A stretch of 64,000 bases of DNA, taken from the NCBI RefSeq assembly GCF_005887095.1, contig NZ_PNCI01000031.1, positions 1 to 64,000 on the forward strand, in the 5' to 3' direction. The position numbers and the translations under genes were made by a program. The notes below the pieces were generated by a model, which was not told where the DNA came from, did no database searches, and saw nothing but the letters and a program-made list of their open reading frames with translations. This document shows, piece by piece, positions 1-9,753 of this stretch. Each line of letters opens with the position of its first letter. The stretch's first letter is position 1. Source of the stretch: Pseudoalteromonas rubra. Lineage in GTDB: Bacteria; Pseudomonadota; Gammaproteobacteria; Enterobacterales; Alteromonadaceae.

Positions 1-2
1 GA

Positions 3-137
3 TTTGATCAACAAGGCCGTGTGAATGGCCTAAAAGGCTTCACTGAAAACGAGCTACTCATGCCCGTTTTCAGCTTAGGCTTCAATACGGCCACACATCA
101 CATTGAAGATCTAAACAGCGCACGCAGCTCAGACTAA
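3..137 (+). CDS. C-terminal end of an unidentified protein (partial)
   Basis: An open frame enters from the left edge and stops at TAA 135-137, giving 44 residues ending in NSARSSD. Most of the gene lies outside the window. The visible tail is hydrophilic with no recognisable motif, so no function is proposed. It converges with the next gene, and the two ends overlap by four bases. Confidence 0.5.
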   Translation, partial: FDQQGRVNGLKGFTENELLMPVFSLGFNTATHHIEDLNSARSSD

Positions 138-475
138 AACTCGATGGCAACCAACTTACACCAATTTCTAATTTTGGCCATATTGGAGTCAATAGTCAGG
201 GTGATTGGCTTGGCCTGAGCTTTACTGGCTAGCAAAGCAGAAAAAATCGCAGGGTCTTTTGCTGGGTGTAAATAAGCCATGTTCTTAACACACCCCTCTG
301 CCGAATCCGAGACATTCTTATTAAATTTCACTAATGCCATATCTGCATATGTTGCATCGGAATATTCGACAGTCCTCATCGAAATGCTGAGAATTTCTGC
401 ATTACTCACAGCAAAGTGCTGAGCGTTGGTATTAAATGCAAATGCCAGAGTAAATATAAATAGAAGTCGCTTCAT
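134..475 (-). CDS. small secreted hypothetical protein, 113 aa
   Basis: The protein begins with a typical signal peptide (MKRLLFIFTLAFAFNTNAQ, cleavage expected after the Ala-Gln region near residue 19), so it is probably periplasmic or secreted. The mature part is about 94 residues with two cysteines, one in a GCVKN segment and one in the NWCKLV segment near the C-terminus, which could form a disulfide. Its pattern loosely resembles small OB-fold-like secreted proteins of marine Gammaproteobacteria, sometimes likened to toxin B subunits, but that is only a guess from memory. No partner gene is adjacent. Function unknown. Confidence 0.6.
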   Translation of the reverse strand: MKRLLFIFTLAFAFNTNAQHFAVSNAEILSISMRTVEYSDATYADMALVKFNKNVSDSAEGCVKNMAYLHPAKDPAIFSALLASKAQAKPITLTIDSNMAKIRNWCKLVAIEF

Positions 476-1030
476 TATTGTTCCTTATAGAGGGTTGAAG
501 TATGCACATAATTAATCGCGATGTCCTTACTGTCAATACTTAGGCAAAATGAAAATCCAACATGCAAAGTCAATCATTAGAAAAAAGCCGAGCTTTTCAG
601 CCCGGCTTTCTCCAAAGTCCGTCAAAACCATACATACGCGAACCAAAGCACAGGTAGACCCAACTTTAAACTAGCTCCACTCCTAAACTATCGAGCAAGC
701 TTAGCGCTTGATATCGGGAAACTTTCGCTTTTTTAAGGTTATTTTCAATTGCATCTATGGCATATTCTTAGGAATCGCAGAAGTTAACTCCTTGCAAGTT
801 AGTTCTTATAAATTAACTATATAAAGCTATATTTTTAATATTGTTCACGAGAACGCATCAACTTCTCAAACTCAACGTCGAAATAATCGTGGCCACTACT
901 AAACACTTGGAGAGCTCCTCACTTAGAAACTGTATATATAAAAAGCATAATAAATACGTGTTATTCGCAACAGGAACCGAATTGGTTACAAAAAGCTTTT
1001 TCAGAAAACTCCTCTTGTAGAGATAGAGTC
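476..1030. other. AT-rich non-coding stretch
   Basis: About 550 bases without a convincing gene. It contains the upstream region of the small secreted protein, one hairpin near 584-612 and otherwise AT-rich sequence with many stops. No small ORF with a good ribosome binding site was found. Confidence 0.5.
584..612 (-). terminator. hairpin, terminator-like on the minus strand
   Basis: AAAGCCGAGC and GCCCGGCTTT form a ten-base stem with one wobble pair around a six-base loop. On the minus strand the stem is followed by a run of six T. It lies downstream of the minus-strand terminator at 1031-1063, so what transcript it ends is unclear. Confidence 0.45.
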
Positions 1031-1063
1031 AAAAAAACCGAGCAATACATTGCTCGGTTTTTT
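1031..1063. terminator. bidirectional rho-independent terminator
   Basis: A perfect 15-base inverted repeat (AAAAAACCGAGCAAT and its complement) with A- and T-tracts at the two ends. It sits 47 bases after the stop codon of the YeeN-type gene and should end that transcript. Confidence 0.85.
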
Positions 1064-1109
1064 CGGTATGCCTCACATCCATGAAGCAAATCACTTTTCT
1101 TAATGTCGC

Positions 1110-1835
1110 TTAGTTCTTCACAATCGCGTTGTGATACACGTTTTGTACGTCGTCGCAATCTTCCAGCATGTTAATAAACTTCTCAAAGTTTGCCAGATCG
1201 TCTTCACCCGTGATTTCAACGTGTGTTTGCGGTACCCAAGTGATTTCGTCTACGTCGAAGTTGATGCCTTCAAACGCTTCAATCAGCGCTGTTTTCGCTT
1301 TGAAGTACTCAGTGTGCGGTGCAAACACAGAGACCTGACCATCTTCTACTTCTACGTCTGTGACATCAACATCTGCCATCATCAGCGCTTCCAGTACTGC
1401 TTCATCGTCATCACCGGCAAAGCCAAGAATAGCAAAGTGATCAAACATGTGTGCAACACAGCCCGGGCTACCAATTTTAGAGTCTGTCTTGGTGAATGGC
1501 AGACGTACATCCTTGATAGTACGGTTTGGATTGTCAGTTAAACAGTCCACAATCACCATACAGTTACCAGGACCGTACCCTTCATAACGCGCCGGAGAGT
1601 AATCTTCACCTGCACCACCAGCTGCTTTTTCAATCGCCTTTTCAATAACGTGCGCCGGAACCTGGTCTTTCTTAGCTTTATCGATCAAACGACGAAGGGA
1701 GAGGTTGGTATCCGGATCTGCACCACCGTTTTTCGCAACTACATAGATCTCTTTACCATATTTTGAGTTTACTTTGGTCTTTGCCGCTGCCGTTTTTGCC
1801 ATGGCGTTTTTGCGGACTTCAAATGCTCTACCCAT
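1110..1835 (-). CDS. yeeN: YebC/PmpR (TACO1) family protein, YeeN-like
   Basis: This 241-residue protein matches the YebC/PmpR family along its whole length and most resembles the YeeN branch. It shows the [12 protein letters not shown] start, the [21 protein letters not shown] helix block, the [24 protein letters not shown] core and the C-terminal DVQNVYHN motif. The family was long annotated as transcription regulators. More recent work on YebC/TACO1 proteins points to a ribosome-associated role that relieves stalling at proline-rich stretches. Which applies to this paralogue cannot be read from sequence. It is cytoplasmic, monocistronic, and followed by a strong terminator. The start is chosen because MGRAF is conserved in the family. 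Confidence 0.9.
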   Translation of the reverse strand: MGRAFEVRKNAMAKTAAAKTKVNSKYGKEIYVVAKNGGADPDTNLSLRRLIDKAKKDQVPAHVIEKAIEKAAGGAGEDYSPARYEGYGPGNCMVIVDCLTDNPNRTIKDVRLPFTKTDSKIGSPGCVAHMFDHFAILGFAGDDDEAVLEALMMADVDVTDVEVEDGQVSVFAPHTEYFKAKTALIEAFEGINFDVDEITWVPQTHVEITGEDDLANFEKFINMLEDCDDVQNVYHNAIVKN

Positions 1836-1947
1836 CTTAATTCTCGTTTGTGCAAATTAAATTGGACAAGATTCTAACAAGACATTGCATTTTGGGCTAT
1901 ACCCAGACGAGAATTGCTCTGTATCGTGCGCATTCCAATAGAATTAA

Positions 1948-2565
1948 TCAGGCCAGCTGACCAGAACGAGCCTGATAGTGCAAGCCCAGTGCACCAGGCA
2001 GGTCGCAAAAGCGTTCAATGATGATATCGGCCTGATCAGCATAATCAGGCATACCCAGTGGTGCGAACAAACATGCATGCATACTGGCGCGTTGCGCAGC
2101 CTCGATGTCGTACTTGTAATCGCCTACATATACACACTGCTGATAAGGCAGCGACCAGGTATCTGCAACCATATGAAGTGCCTGCGGGTCAGGTTTTGGT
2201 AGCGCATCTTCCCGTGTCAGTAAAAAATCCAGGCCCAGCTGGCAGCGCGACAGCTTTAATTTGGCCGCTTTTGAATAGTTACGTGTAACAATGGCCATCG
2301 GCATGCCCATCGCTTTTAATACAGACAGCGTTTCTATCACACCGGGGATGGGCTCGGCATGCTGTGCATCCTGCATTTCATGTTGATGGATCAGTGCCAT
2401 GGCTTCCTCGCGCATGTAAGGCGAGGGCAAAGACTCGACATAATCAAGTAAATCCGCGTCACGGTCGCAGCCAACTTGCGCCTTAATTAAAGCAAAATCG
2501 AGGGTAGAGGTTACTAAGGTGCCGTCTAAATCAAAAATCACACCTTTTACCGTTAAATCAGCCAT
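1948..2565 (-). CDS. HAD-superfamily hydrolase (subfamily IA)
   Basis: A 205-residue haloacid-dehalogenase-type phosphatase. Motif I is FDLDGT (nucleophile Asp12, acid/base Asp14), motif II is the VTRN segment after the cap, motif III is the Lys in LPKPDP, and motif IV is VGDYKYD, which should bind Mg2+. The cap between residues about 20 and 85 is the small helical IA type, as in phosphoglycolate-phosphatase-like enzymes. The substrate cannot be inferred; phosphoglycolate or another small sugar phosphate is possible. An AAGGAAA ribosome binding site precedes ATG 2565. It runs in the same direction as the YeeN-type gene but 112 bases separate them. Confidence 0.85.
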   Translation of the reverse strand: MADLTVKGVIFDLDGTLVTSTLDFALIKAQVGCDRDADLLDYVESLPSPYMREEAMALIHQHEMQDAQHAEPIPGVIETLSVLKAMGMPMAIVTRNYSKAAKLKLSRCQLGLDFLLTREDALPKPDPQALHMVADTWSLPYQQCVYVGDYKYDIEAAQRASMHACLFAPLGMPDYADQADIIIERFCDLPGALGLHYQARSGQLA

Positions 2566-2948
2566 TCATATTTCCTTATCATCAAGGCCTCACCAGCCCT
2601 AAACATAGGGTAAGCTGTGATACCTTGCAAAGATATTGAGACAAAATTATTCAGGCCCAACCTGCTGGTCATATCACAGCAAAGGGACGCTACAAAGGTA
2701 CGTGTAAGCAAGCAGAGTGGATCAATTGAAACCATCGCTAAAACATGACATCTTTGGGCACAAAACTCTGTTGCAGCCATAGCAAATGTAAAGCCCCTTG
2801 CCAGTTCAGTGATTAAGAAAAAGGGTCAGCCGCTTGAGCACAAATGACATCTGTCATGTCATTGTCATGACAGATCACACACGCAATGCCCCACTCCATT
2901 TTGTAAAGTTATCCCATCAACAAAATGATTCAGCAAAGGATAACTAAC
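2566..2948. other. intergenic region between divergent genes
   Basis: It lies between the minus-strand HAD gene and the plus-strand DUF2141 gene and must hold promoters for both. Apart from the inverted repeat at 2849-2875 nothing coding or structural was recognised. Confidence 0.5.
2849..2875. promoter_or_regulatory. 10-7-10 inverted repeat upstream of the DUF2141 gene
   Basis: ATCTGTCATG and CATGACAGAT form a perfect ten-base inverted repeat with a seven-base spacer, rich in TGTCA/TGACA elements. It ends 73 bases before the start codon of the DUF2141 gene, a position typical of an operator. The cognate regulator is unknown. Confidence 0.5.
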
Positions 2949-3374
2949 ATGACTAAACATCTGACTCGTACTACCGCCATCGCCTGTATGCTTGGTGCAC
3001 TTTCGGCCAGTGCAATGGCACAAGATTTGACTATTACATTCAGCGGCCTGGCGCACCAGTCAGGCACCCTAAAGCTGGTAGCCTATGACTCGGCAGCGGG
3101 ATTTTTACAACAACGAGCCTGGCGGGTTGCACAGCAACAGGTGTCAGACACTCAGCCTGAGCTCACGCTGCATAATGTAGAACCCGGACAATACAGCTTT
3201 ATGGTCTATCAGGATCTCAATGGCGACGGCCGGCTAAACCGCAATCGTTTTGGCTTGCCAACAGAGCCTTATGGTTTTAGCAATAATGAGCTGCTTGCCG
3301 GCATCCCACAGTTTCCGCAGCTGGCAGTACAGATCACGCAGCATAATCAAAACTTAGAAATAAGGTTACGTTGA
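2949..3374 (+). CDS. DUF2141 domain secreted protein
   Basis: A 141-residue protein with a Sec signal peptide (hydrophobic stretch ACMLGALSASAMA, cleavage before QDLT), then a compact beta-rich domain of the DUF2141 family. Diagnostic parts are the LKLVAYDS segment and the calcium-like loop YQDLNGDGRLNRN followed by FGLPTEPYGFSNN. The family is periplasmic and of unknown function. ATG 2949 is preferred to the upstream in-frame start because AAAGGA lies eight to nine bases before it and the signal peptide then starts correctly. A terminator follows directly and a strong inverted repeat lies upstream, so the gene is probably a single regulated unit. Confidence 0.8.
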   Translation: MTKHLTRTTAIACMLGALSASAMAQDLTITFSGLAHQSGTLKLVAYDSAAGFLQQRAWRVAQQQVSDTQPELTLHNVEPGQYSFMVYQDLNGDGRLNRNRFGLPTEPYGFSNNELLAGIPQFPQLAVQITQHNQNLEIRLR

Positions 3375-3376
3375 CA

Positions 3377-3417
3377 GAAAAAGTGTCACAGTCGTTCTTT
3401 ATTCTGTGGCACTTTTC
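3377..3417 (+). terminator. terminator after the DUF2141 gene
   Basis: GAAAAAGTGTCACAG pairs with CTGTGGCACTTTTC (one wobble pair) around a 12-base loop, ending in a short T-run. It begins two bases after the stop codon. Confidence 0.7.
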
Positions 3418-3641
3418 TCATCCACCATCAAAACAGCTTAATTTTTTAATGCACTCGGCTACGGCATTCATCGTCCCCACAAAAGACACATAGTATTTTT
3501 TTCTTATTAAATGTTAGCAAGTTACTAGCTTTAGAGCATTAATTTGTGCAATAGTGTGGCTGCAAAGTGATCCAATTTTGGCTCTTCGCACTATAAATTT
3601 GAACAGCTATTACTGCCTTAATCCCCAGAAGTGAGTCGTGC

Positions 3642-5633
3642 ATGCTGAGAACAATAGCTAAAACCATTTCCAGCCATTTAACCCTTGTCGTATTACTTCC
3701 CTGTTTGTTGCTTGGTGGCGTCATTTTCTATGATGTATCGACCGCAGCCAAACGGATGAACGACGCTTATGACGCCGAATACAATGCCTTTTTGAGCCAT
3801 GCCGTGCTTGCGCTGGTTCATGAAACACAAAAAGAACGTGGTGCCTCTGCCGGATTTATCGGCTCAGCAGGCAGCAAGTTTCAAAGCAACTTAACGCAGC
3901 AAAGGCGGCTGACCGACAATCAACTGTCTAGTCTGAGAAAAAAGGCTAAAGGGTGGGCGCTGTCACAACCCATGCAGCGGGAGCTTGAAACATTTTTAAG
4001 TAAATTTAACCAACTGGATAGTGTTCGCCAACGCGTAAGCTCGCTCTCCATGAGCCTGTCTGACGCACTGAAATATTACACCGACATCAATAACCAGGGC
4101 TTACATATAGTTATAACCGCAGCAAGGCTGAGCAAAGATCATGTTATCTCGACCGAGTTGATGGCCATTTACAATTTTTCCAGCGCCAAAGAGTCAGCCG
4201 GTATTGAGCGTGCAGTGTTGTCGAACACCTTTGCAAAAGACCAATTTACACCTGCACTGCGGACTCGATACACCCAATTACTGACCAAGCAAGAGGTGTA
4301 TCTGGCGGAAGCAGTGGAAGCCTCGCCTCCGATTATGAAAGCCATGTTTGAAAGTGCCCTGAATTCAAGTGCCATGCGCGACGTTGCGCGCTTCAGAGCC
4401 ATTGTCGCCGACAGCGATTCCGGGTTTGGGCAAGATCCAGAAGCCTGGTTTGAAGCGGCCACGCGGCGCATTAACGCTCTGAAAGAGGCCGAGGAAAAAG
4501 CCTTAACACTTGTTGATAAAACAGCCATAGACATTCAGGAAACGGCGGTGACCATCCTGGTGGTTGAGTTGATTATTCTGATGATAGGTTTGCTGATCAC
4601 AGCGGCCCTGTTTATATCAATTCGTCTTCGCCATCAGCAGTCAGTGAAAATTGCTGAGGGAATTGCCATTGCGATTAACAACCGAAATCTGGCACATGAA
4701 ATCGATATTTTAAGTTCTGACGATTTGGGGAATTCAGCAAAAGACATTAACCGACTGACCCAACAATTTGAAGAAGATTTGATTGAGTTCGGACGTGCAT
4801 CGCGCAAAATTGCAACCTCTACACATGAAACTGCCTGCGCCATCAGCCAGAGTCAAACCAACTTGGTTGAGCAACAATCCGGCGTACAAACCATCGCCTC
4901 TGCCGCGGAGCAAATGAGCGCTAATATCCAGGTAATAGCGAATTCAATGCTGGAAAATGCAGCGGCTGCGAAGTCAGTCTCCCAGGAGTCGGTTAATGGC
5001 CAAAAAGTCGTCACCGATGCGGTCTCGGTGATCCAGCAAGCCTCATACGACATGGAAAAATCAGCGTCTTCCGTAGATGCACTGAACGAGCGTGTTGGTA
5101 GTATTTCAAGTATGGTCGATATGATCCAGAGCATCGCAGAGCAGACCAATTTGCTTGCGTTGAATGCTGCTATTGAAGCGGCCCGGGCAGGTGAACAAGG
5201 GCGTGGTTTTGCCGTGGTTGCCGATGAAGTACGTAGTCTGGCCAGCAGAACTCAGCAATCCACCGAAGAAATCTCGGCTTTGGTCAACGAACTGCAAAGC
5301 AGCGCACAATCAGCATCGGACGTGATCACACAGGGTAAGGATAACGCCATGCAGGCTGCCCATCGTGCAGAGCAGATTAAAGAAGCTCTGGGTAAAATTG
5401 TTGAACAAGCCAAGCAAGTTGAGTCCGTCACTGACTCCGTATCGGTAAATACGCAGCAGCAGAGCAATGCCATAGATGAAGTAAGCAGGCATATTGTCGA
5501 AATTTTTGCCAAGGCGACTGAAAATGTGACCGGCGCCGAACAAATTGCCGTAGCGGCCTCAAATATCGCAGAAGCCGCAATGGATATGGATGAATTAATT
5601 GACCGCTATAAAGTACAGGAGCAGACCAGGTAA
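3642..5633 (+). CDS. methyl-accepting chemotaxis protein with NIT sensor domain
   Basis: A 663-residue chemoreceptor. TM1 is near residues 13-31. A periplasmic helical NIT (nitrate/nitrite sensing) domain follows, seen as [15 protein letters not shown] then [13 protein letters not shown], a hallmark of that family. TM2 is near 301-325, then a short HAMP-like linker and the long cytoplasmic coiled coil. The signalling tip, [20 protein letters not shown] followed by [12 protein letters not shown], is intact near residue 500 and binds CheA/CheW. There is no C-terminal pentapeptide for methylation enzymes. The NIT domain suggests, but does not prove, that nitrate or nitrite is sensed. The gene is monocistronic; no che genes are nearby. 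Confidence 0.9.
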   Translation: MLRTIAKTISSHLTLVVLLPCLLLGGVIFYDVSTAAKRMNDAYDAEYNAFLSHAVLALVHETQKERGASAGFIGSAGSKFQSNLTQQRRLTDNQLSSLRKKAKGWALSQPMQRELETFLSKFNQLDSVRQRVSSLSMSLSDALKYYTDINNQGLHIVITAARLSKDHVISTELMAIYNFSSAKESAGIERAVLSNTFAKDQFTPALRTRYTQLLTKQEVYLAEAVEASPPIMKAMFESALNSSAMRDVARFRAIVADSDSGFGQDPEAWFEAATRRINALKEAEEKALTLVDKTAIDIQETAVTILVVELIILMIGLLITAALFISIRLRHQQSVKIAEGIAIAINNRNLAHEIDILSSDDLGNSAKDINRLTQQFEEDLIEFGRASRKIATSTHETACAISQSQTNLVEQQSGVQTIASAAEQMSANIQVIANSMLENAAAAKSVSQESVNGQKVVTDAVSVIQQASYDMEKSASSVDALNERVGSISSMVDMIQSIAEQTNLLALNAAIEAARAGEQGRGFAVVADEVRSLASRTQQSTEEISALVNELQSSAQSASDVITQGKDNAMQAAHRAEQIKEALGKIVEQAKQVESVTDSVSVNTQQQSNAIDEVSRHIVEIFAKATENVTGAEQIAVAASNIAEAAMDMDELIDRYKVQEQTR

Positions 5634-5735
5634 ATGACTTTACATCCTTTTGATACGCTGCGACCAAAAGCCTTAACCCACCCGGCTCAGCTCGCTTTTT
5701 TCAACCAATTCTCTCGTGTCGAGTAGCAATCAGGT

Positions 5736-5757
5736 GCCGCTGTCATTTCACAGCGGC
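5736..5757. terminator. hairpin between convergent MCP and SDR genes
   Basis: GCCGCTGT and ACAGCGGC form a perfect eight-base stem with a six-base loop. No T-run follows on either strand, so terminator activity is uncertain. Confidence 0.35.
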
Positions 5758-5764
5758 AAACCCA

Positions 5765-6577
5765 CTAAGCAAACCCATGATGCTGGCGAAAGGCCTCCAG
5801 AACTCGGATCAATTCGGCTACTTTTTGCTCGTCATATGCTTCATCATGAGCCCGCGCAAAGCAACCTAAGTCATTGTCAAAATACTGGCCAGATGCCTGA
5901 GCAAACTCCTCAGACAAAGCGGCTCGAACCAATACATCAGCGCCTTCCTGAATATTCCCCCCTGCCACACCATAGGCCTGCTCAACCATTTTTGAGCCCA
6001 GAAAAGACTTAGGGTTCACCGCTATAATCGCAGGCAGGGCACGACCAGAGGCAGCGCCCAGTTGCATCGACCACATGGTCAGCGCCAGTTTGCTTTTGGC
6101 ATATGCCGCATTATCCGACAGACTGCTGGCTCCGGTTATTTCATGTGGCATCAGAGATGATTGCGCAGCAGATGATAAGTTGATCACTCTGGCACCTTGC
6201 TTCATGTCAGGTAGCAACGCTTGGGTAAGCAGATAAGGAGCAATGGTATTCACCATAAAGCGCACATCAATCCCCTCTGGCGTGGTTTGCTCTGGCACCA
6301 CAAAGACGCCCGCATTGTTGATCAGTACATCCAGCTCAGTGCCAGCCTGCTTAAGCTCGTTGATAAAGCAGTGAATATCATGAATAACACTCAGGTCAGC
6401 TGTGTACGTCGTCAGCTGTTGTGATGGTGACTGGGTTGCAAATTCCGCTTTCAACGCAGTTAGCTTATCAGTATTTCTGCCGTGCAAGATCACTCGGTGG
6501 CCAAGCTCCTGCAGGGTTCTTGCCGTCGCCAGTCCAATCCCATCCGTTGCACCGGTAATTAAAATGGTTTTTGTCAT
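5765..6577 (-). CDS. short-chain dehydrogenase/reductase
   Basis: About 270 residues with the SDR signature: cofactor motif TGATDGIG near the N-terminus, NNAG, a catalytic Ser in INLSSAA, and YAKSK with the catalytic Tyr and Lys. The Arg in LHGRN after the second strand favours NADP(H). It resembles the retinol-dehydrogenase/WW-oxidoreductase-like SDR subgroup; the substrate is unknown. ATG 6577 (MTKTILITG) is chosen over an upstream start because the Rossmann fold should begin a few residues after the start. It converges with the chemoreceptor gene. Confidence 0.85.
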   Translation of the reverse strand: MTKTILITGATDGIGLATARTLQELGHRVILHGRNTDKLTALKAEFATQSPSQQLTTYTADLSVIHDIHCFINELKQAGTELDVLINNAGVFVVPEQTTPEGIDVRFMVNTIAPYLLTQALLPDMKQGARVINLSSAAQSSLMPHEITGASSLSDNAAYAKSKLALTMWSMQLGAASGRALPAIIAVNPKSFLGSKMVEQAYGVAGGNIQEGADVLVRAALSEEFAQASGQYFDNDLGCFARAHDEAYDEQKVAELIRVLEAFRQHHGFA

Positions 6578-6749
6578 CACTATATCGCTCACTAAAGTTA
6601 ACAATGGCTATTGAGGTGATCCGGAGCACGTAAACTCACGGTACTGATATAGTTTAGATTATTTAATAAAGGTTTATTATTGCCAGAATTATACAATCAG
6701 TATTGGCTTTTTATTGATAATAGAAGGTGCGATACAACGAGCGGCCCTG

Positions 6750-6784
6750 AAAAAACGTCTGCTCTGCACACTACAGAGCAGACG
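6750..6784 (-). terminator. rho-independent terminator of the GST gene
   Basis: CGTCTGCTCTG pairs perfectly with CAGAGCAGACG (11 bases, seven-base loop). On the minus strand the stem is followed by a T-run, and it begins 14 bases after the stop codon of the GST gene. Confidence 0.85.
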
Positions 6785-6797
6785 ATAGTGAAGTGAT

Positions 6798-7406
6798 TTA
6801 GCCCTGTTTTCTGGCGACCTGATAAGCCTCACGACTTTGTACTTTGCTAAGGTATTGTTGTATATGAGGTTTACCATCCAGCAGGTTGAGGTTGGCAGCA
6901 AATTCCAGGGTAATGGTCATCATTATGTCTGCCGCACTAAACTGCGGACCTGCAAAAAACGCCTGCTTTGCCAGCGTAGCTTCGATGTACCCCAAGTCCA
7001 GTGCCAGCTCTTTGGCAATATACCCATCCATTGGCGCTGTGCCTTCGCGCTGTTCCATCTGCATCAGCAGGGTGGTGATCACAGGTAGCGCCAGTGACCC
7101 TTCCGCAAAATGAGACCATTCCAGATATTGATAGTAATGGGCGTCGCCTTTTTCAGGGCGTAAACTCGTTGAGTCGGCCTGATCGAGCAGATACTCCATC
7201 ACCGCGCCCGATTCGCACAATACCAGACCATTGTGTTCAATAACCGGAGCTTTATTCAACGGATGAACCTCACCCAGACTCGCCGGCGCCAGCCTGGTTT
7301 GCGCGTCCCTTTCATGGTGTACGACTTCATAGGGTAACTTAAGTTCTTCGAGCAGCCACAATACCCGGGTTGATCGTGATTGGTTGAGATGATGTACCTT
7401 AATCAT
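6798..7406 (-). CDS. glutathione S-transferase family protein
   Basis: A 202-residue cytosolic GST. The N-terminal thioredoxin-like half has HHLNQSRSTRVLWLLEEL, where a Ser in SRS is the likely catalytic residue, and the cis-proline/SNAIL-type glutathione motif NKAPVIEHNG...CESGAVMEYL. The C-terminal helical half ends with the FSAADIMM N-capping motif. It should conjugate or reduce electrophiles with glutathione. It lies about 75 bases downstream of a DJ-1/PfpI gene on the same strand, so the two may form a stress operon. Confidence 0.9.
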   Translation of the reverse strand: MIKVHHLNQSRSTRVLWLLEELKLPYEVVHHERDAQTRLAPASLGEVHPLNKAPVIEHNGLVLCESGAVMEYLLDQADSTSLRPEKGDAHYYQYLEWSHFAEGSLALPVITTLLMQMEQREGTAPMDGYIAKELALDLGYIEATLAKQAFFAGPQFSAADIMMTITLEFAANLNLLDGKPHIQQYLSKVQSREAYQVARKQG

Positions 7407-7481
7407 GGATACATGGATTCCTTATCAGAAGAGGCCTGCCAGATGCTGTCAGGTACTGACAGTGCCTGTTAATAATCGCAA

Positions 7482-8156
7482 TTACTGTGCAAGATGTTTT
7501 GCCAGTGCCATACCCACGGCATGTGCACTGGCAGGGTTTTGACCTGTGATCAGGCGTGCGTCTTCAATCACCAATTCCTGCCAAGGCTGAACTTTACGAT
7601 ACTGCGCCGCTTTTCGAGCTATTGCTTCTTCAAGCAGGAAAGGAATGTCATTGATGGTGCCAAAATCGATTTCTTCTTCACGGGTAAAACAGGTCACCGA
7701 TTTATCAGCGATGAGCGCGTCACCATTACTTAATGTAATAGGCAGCAAAGCGGCTGGTCCGTGACACACTGCAGCAATGACTCCGCCGGCTTCATAATGT
7801 GTTGCTGCCAGTTCAGCAAACTGGCTGTCTGTCGCTAAGTCGCTAAGCAGCCCAAAACCACCAGGGTAAAAAATGGCGTCATAGTCACTGATATCAAGCT
7901 CAGATACGCTTAGCGTATTCGCAACCTTAGCCTGAAGCTCAGTATCTGCGAGCATCTGCTGATTGACCTCATCTCCTTCTGTGTCTGTACCATACAGAGG
8001 GGCCTGACCACCACTAGGAGAAGCCAAATCAAAGGCGATCCCCTGCGCTTTGAGTACATGCACTACATGTGTCAACTCAGGGGCATAGGTCCCATTGGCC
8101 TGATCTGTTTCACCTAAGGTTGCATGGTTGGTGACCGGTATTAGTACTTTTTTCAT
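7482..8156 (-). CDS. DJ-1/PfpI family protein (class I glutamine amidotransferase-like)
   Basis: A 224-residue protein of the DJ-1/Hsp31 group. The nucleophile elbow is AAVCHGPAAL with Cys131, and Glu27 in YAPEL fits the conserved acid partner. PGGFG near residue 99 is the oxyanion strand. Family members act as glyoxalase III, chaperones or aldehyde-damage enzymes. It is upstream of the GST on the same strand, which fits detoxification of reactive carbonyls, though that is inference. GGAGG stands ten bases before ATG 8156. Confidence 0.88.
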   Translation of the reverse strand: MKKVLIPVTNHATLGETDQANGTYAPELTHVVHVLKAQGIAFDLASPSGGQAPLYGTDTEGDEVNQQMLADTELQAKVANTLSVSELDISDYDAIFYPGGFGLLSDLATDSQFAELAATHYEAGGVIAAVCHGPAALLPITLSNGDALIADKSVTCFTREEEIDFGTINDIPFLLEEAIARKAAQYRKVQPWQELVIEDARLITGQNPASAHAVGMALAKHLAQ

Positions 8157-8601
8157 CGAGCTTTACCCTCCAGAATTAAGTGGTAGCTTAGACAACGACT
8201 GTGTATGCAGTAGCAACACGCTCTGAGAACACACTGTAGATTATTTCTCAGGAAATGATAATAGAACATGTAGATAAACACTTTTGCAGCTGTGCAATAG
8301 TAAAATCAGAGTGGATGTACCATATGCCTAACCATTGTCAGAGCTTGCCTGTCACGGTATTACAGAGTCTGTACGCCTCCGTTGAAGGCCAAATATAAAA
8401 AACACAGCGAAAGTCGATGTCGCTTACACAAAGATGTACCTGACCTGAAGTTTTACAGCAGCTTACAACTTTCCACACTGCTTAACACTCATCGGGGAAA
8501 TCCTTCTATATGGTAGACACCTGATGATATTTGATTGTACCAACTCGTTATGTACTCAAGAGTATCGCATGCGTTGGTATCAGTTTATAAAAGGAGTGAT
8601 C
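8157..8601. other. intergenic region between divergent genes
   Basis: About 445 bases with no convincing gene, RNA or repeat. It separates the DJ-1 gene from the lipoprotein hydrolase and should contain divergent promoters. Confidence 0.5.
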
Positions 8602-9621
8602 ATGATACCCAGATGGAATACTGCTGTTTTTATTACCTTTTTGTGCTGTTTACTTGGTGGATGCCACAACAATAACAAGGAACACGTTGAAGAGCGCTAC
8701 GTTGCATTCAGCGCCAACACAAACACCTTAGATGCCAGGCTGGTCGTGCCTCATGTACATCAAAGTCACGATGCAATCATCCTGCTTGTCCACGGCGATG
8801 GTGCGATGGACCATAGTGCCAGCGGATACTTTGACCCTGTTATCAACACTTTAAGCCGTAAACGATATGCCACCATGTCGTGGAGTAAACCCGGAATTGG
8901 CGAGTCAAGCGGAAACTGGCTGGCTCAAACCATGCCTCAACGCGCAGAGGAAGTGCGTAGCGCAATTCGCTACTTGCGAGACAATGGCTATCCGGATAAT
9001 CCAATTGGCGTTGTTGGCTTTAGCCAGGCAAGCTGGGTGCTGGCCGAACTGCACAATGAACCTGAGATTGAATTTGCAGCTTTGGTGGGAGGCGCGGCAA
9101 ACTGGCGAGAGCAGAGCAAATATACGATGTGGTTGCGCCTGATAGACGAACAAAAGATCCATGCCGATGACCATTCGGTGTGGCCGGAAATTTCAGAATT
9201 ACATGAGATTGAGTACCAGCTGATAAAATCCGGGTATAACACTTATCAAGGCAGTGATCTGCATTTACATCCTTTTATGGGTACTCCTTTGGAAGACGAA
9301 GCCCGCTTCAACTTTGTCCGAACCAATATAGACTCAGATGTCAGTTTGGGTTTTTCTCAAATCCATTTCCCACTGCTCGCCCTGTTTGGCGATTCAGACA
9401 CCCGGGTTGATGTTGATCACAGCCAACAGATATTTGCCAGCACCATAGGTGCACCAGACAAGCTCTCACAAAAGGTCATCAGCAATGCCTCTCATAGCCT
9501 GTTAAAAACGGACCTGCCAGTACGGGCCGCTTTGTACCTCACCGAAGACGACTTTGCGCCGGGCGCATTGGACGCTTTAATAGCGTGGCTTGATGCGCAG
9601 GCACATAAACCCGCGCCATAG
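8602..9621 (+). CDS. alpha/beta hydrolase lipoprotein
   Basis: A 339-residue protein with a lipoprotein signal (hydrophobic stretch then LLGGC; lipidated Cys21). The fold is an alpha/beta hydrolase: oxyanion strand LLVHGDG, nucleophile elbow GFSQAS with Ser near residue 141, acid Asp in FGDSDTRVD near 263 and catalytic His in NASHS near 297. It resembles acyl-CoA-thioesterase/dienelactone-hydrolase-like serine esterases; the substrate is unknown. ATG 8602 is chosen because AAGGAGTG sits three bases upstream and the lipoprotein signal then starts properly; an open frame extends 78 bases further upstream without a binding site. Confidence 0.85.
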   Translation: MIPRWNTAVFITFLCCLLGGCHNNNKEHVEERYVAFSANTNTLDARLVVPHVHQSHDAIILLVHGDGAMDHSASGYFDPVINTLSRKRYATMSWSKPGIGESSGNWLAQTMPQRAEEVRSAIRYLRDNGYPDNPIGVVGFSQASWVLAELHNEPEIEFAALVGGAANWREQSKYTMWLRLIDEQKIHADDHSVWPEISELHEIEYQLIKSGYNTYQGSDLHLHPFMGTPLEDEARFNFVRTNIDSDVSLGFSQIHFPLLALFGDSDTRVDVDHSQQIFASTIGAPDKLSQKVISNASHSLLKTDLPVRAALYLTEDDFAPGALDALIAWLDAQAHKPAP

Positions 9622-9753
9622 TCGCTGAAGCACAACGATTTGGGTGAAGAAATGACTCAATACACACAAACTTCACCCTCTTTTCGCTCTTTAGTTGCAC
9701 TGCTCTTATAAAATCAATATCTTACCTATATAACAAAAATAATTATTACCACT

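Noticed and set aside
961..1158. 65-residue minus-strand open frame
   Set aside because: It runs through a strong terminator and overlaps the end of the YeeN-type gene; no binding site and no family-like sequence.
5716..6012. 98-residue plus-strand frame opposite the SDR gene
   Set aside because: It is the shadow of a well-supported SDR; its composition is not protein-like.
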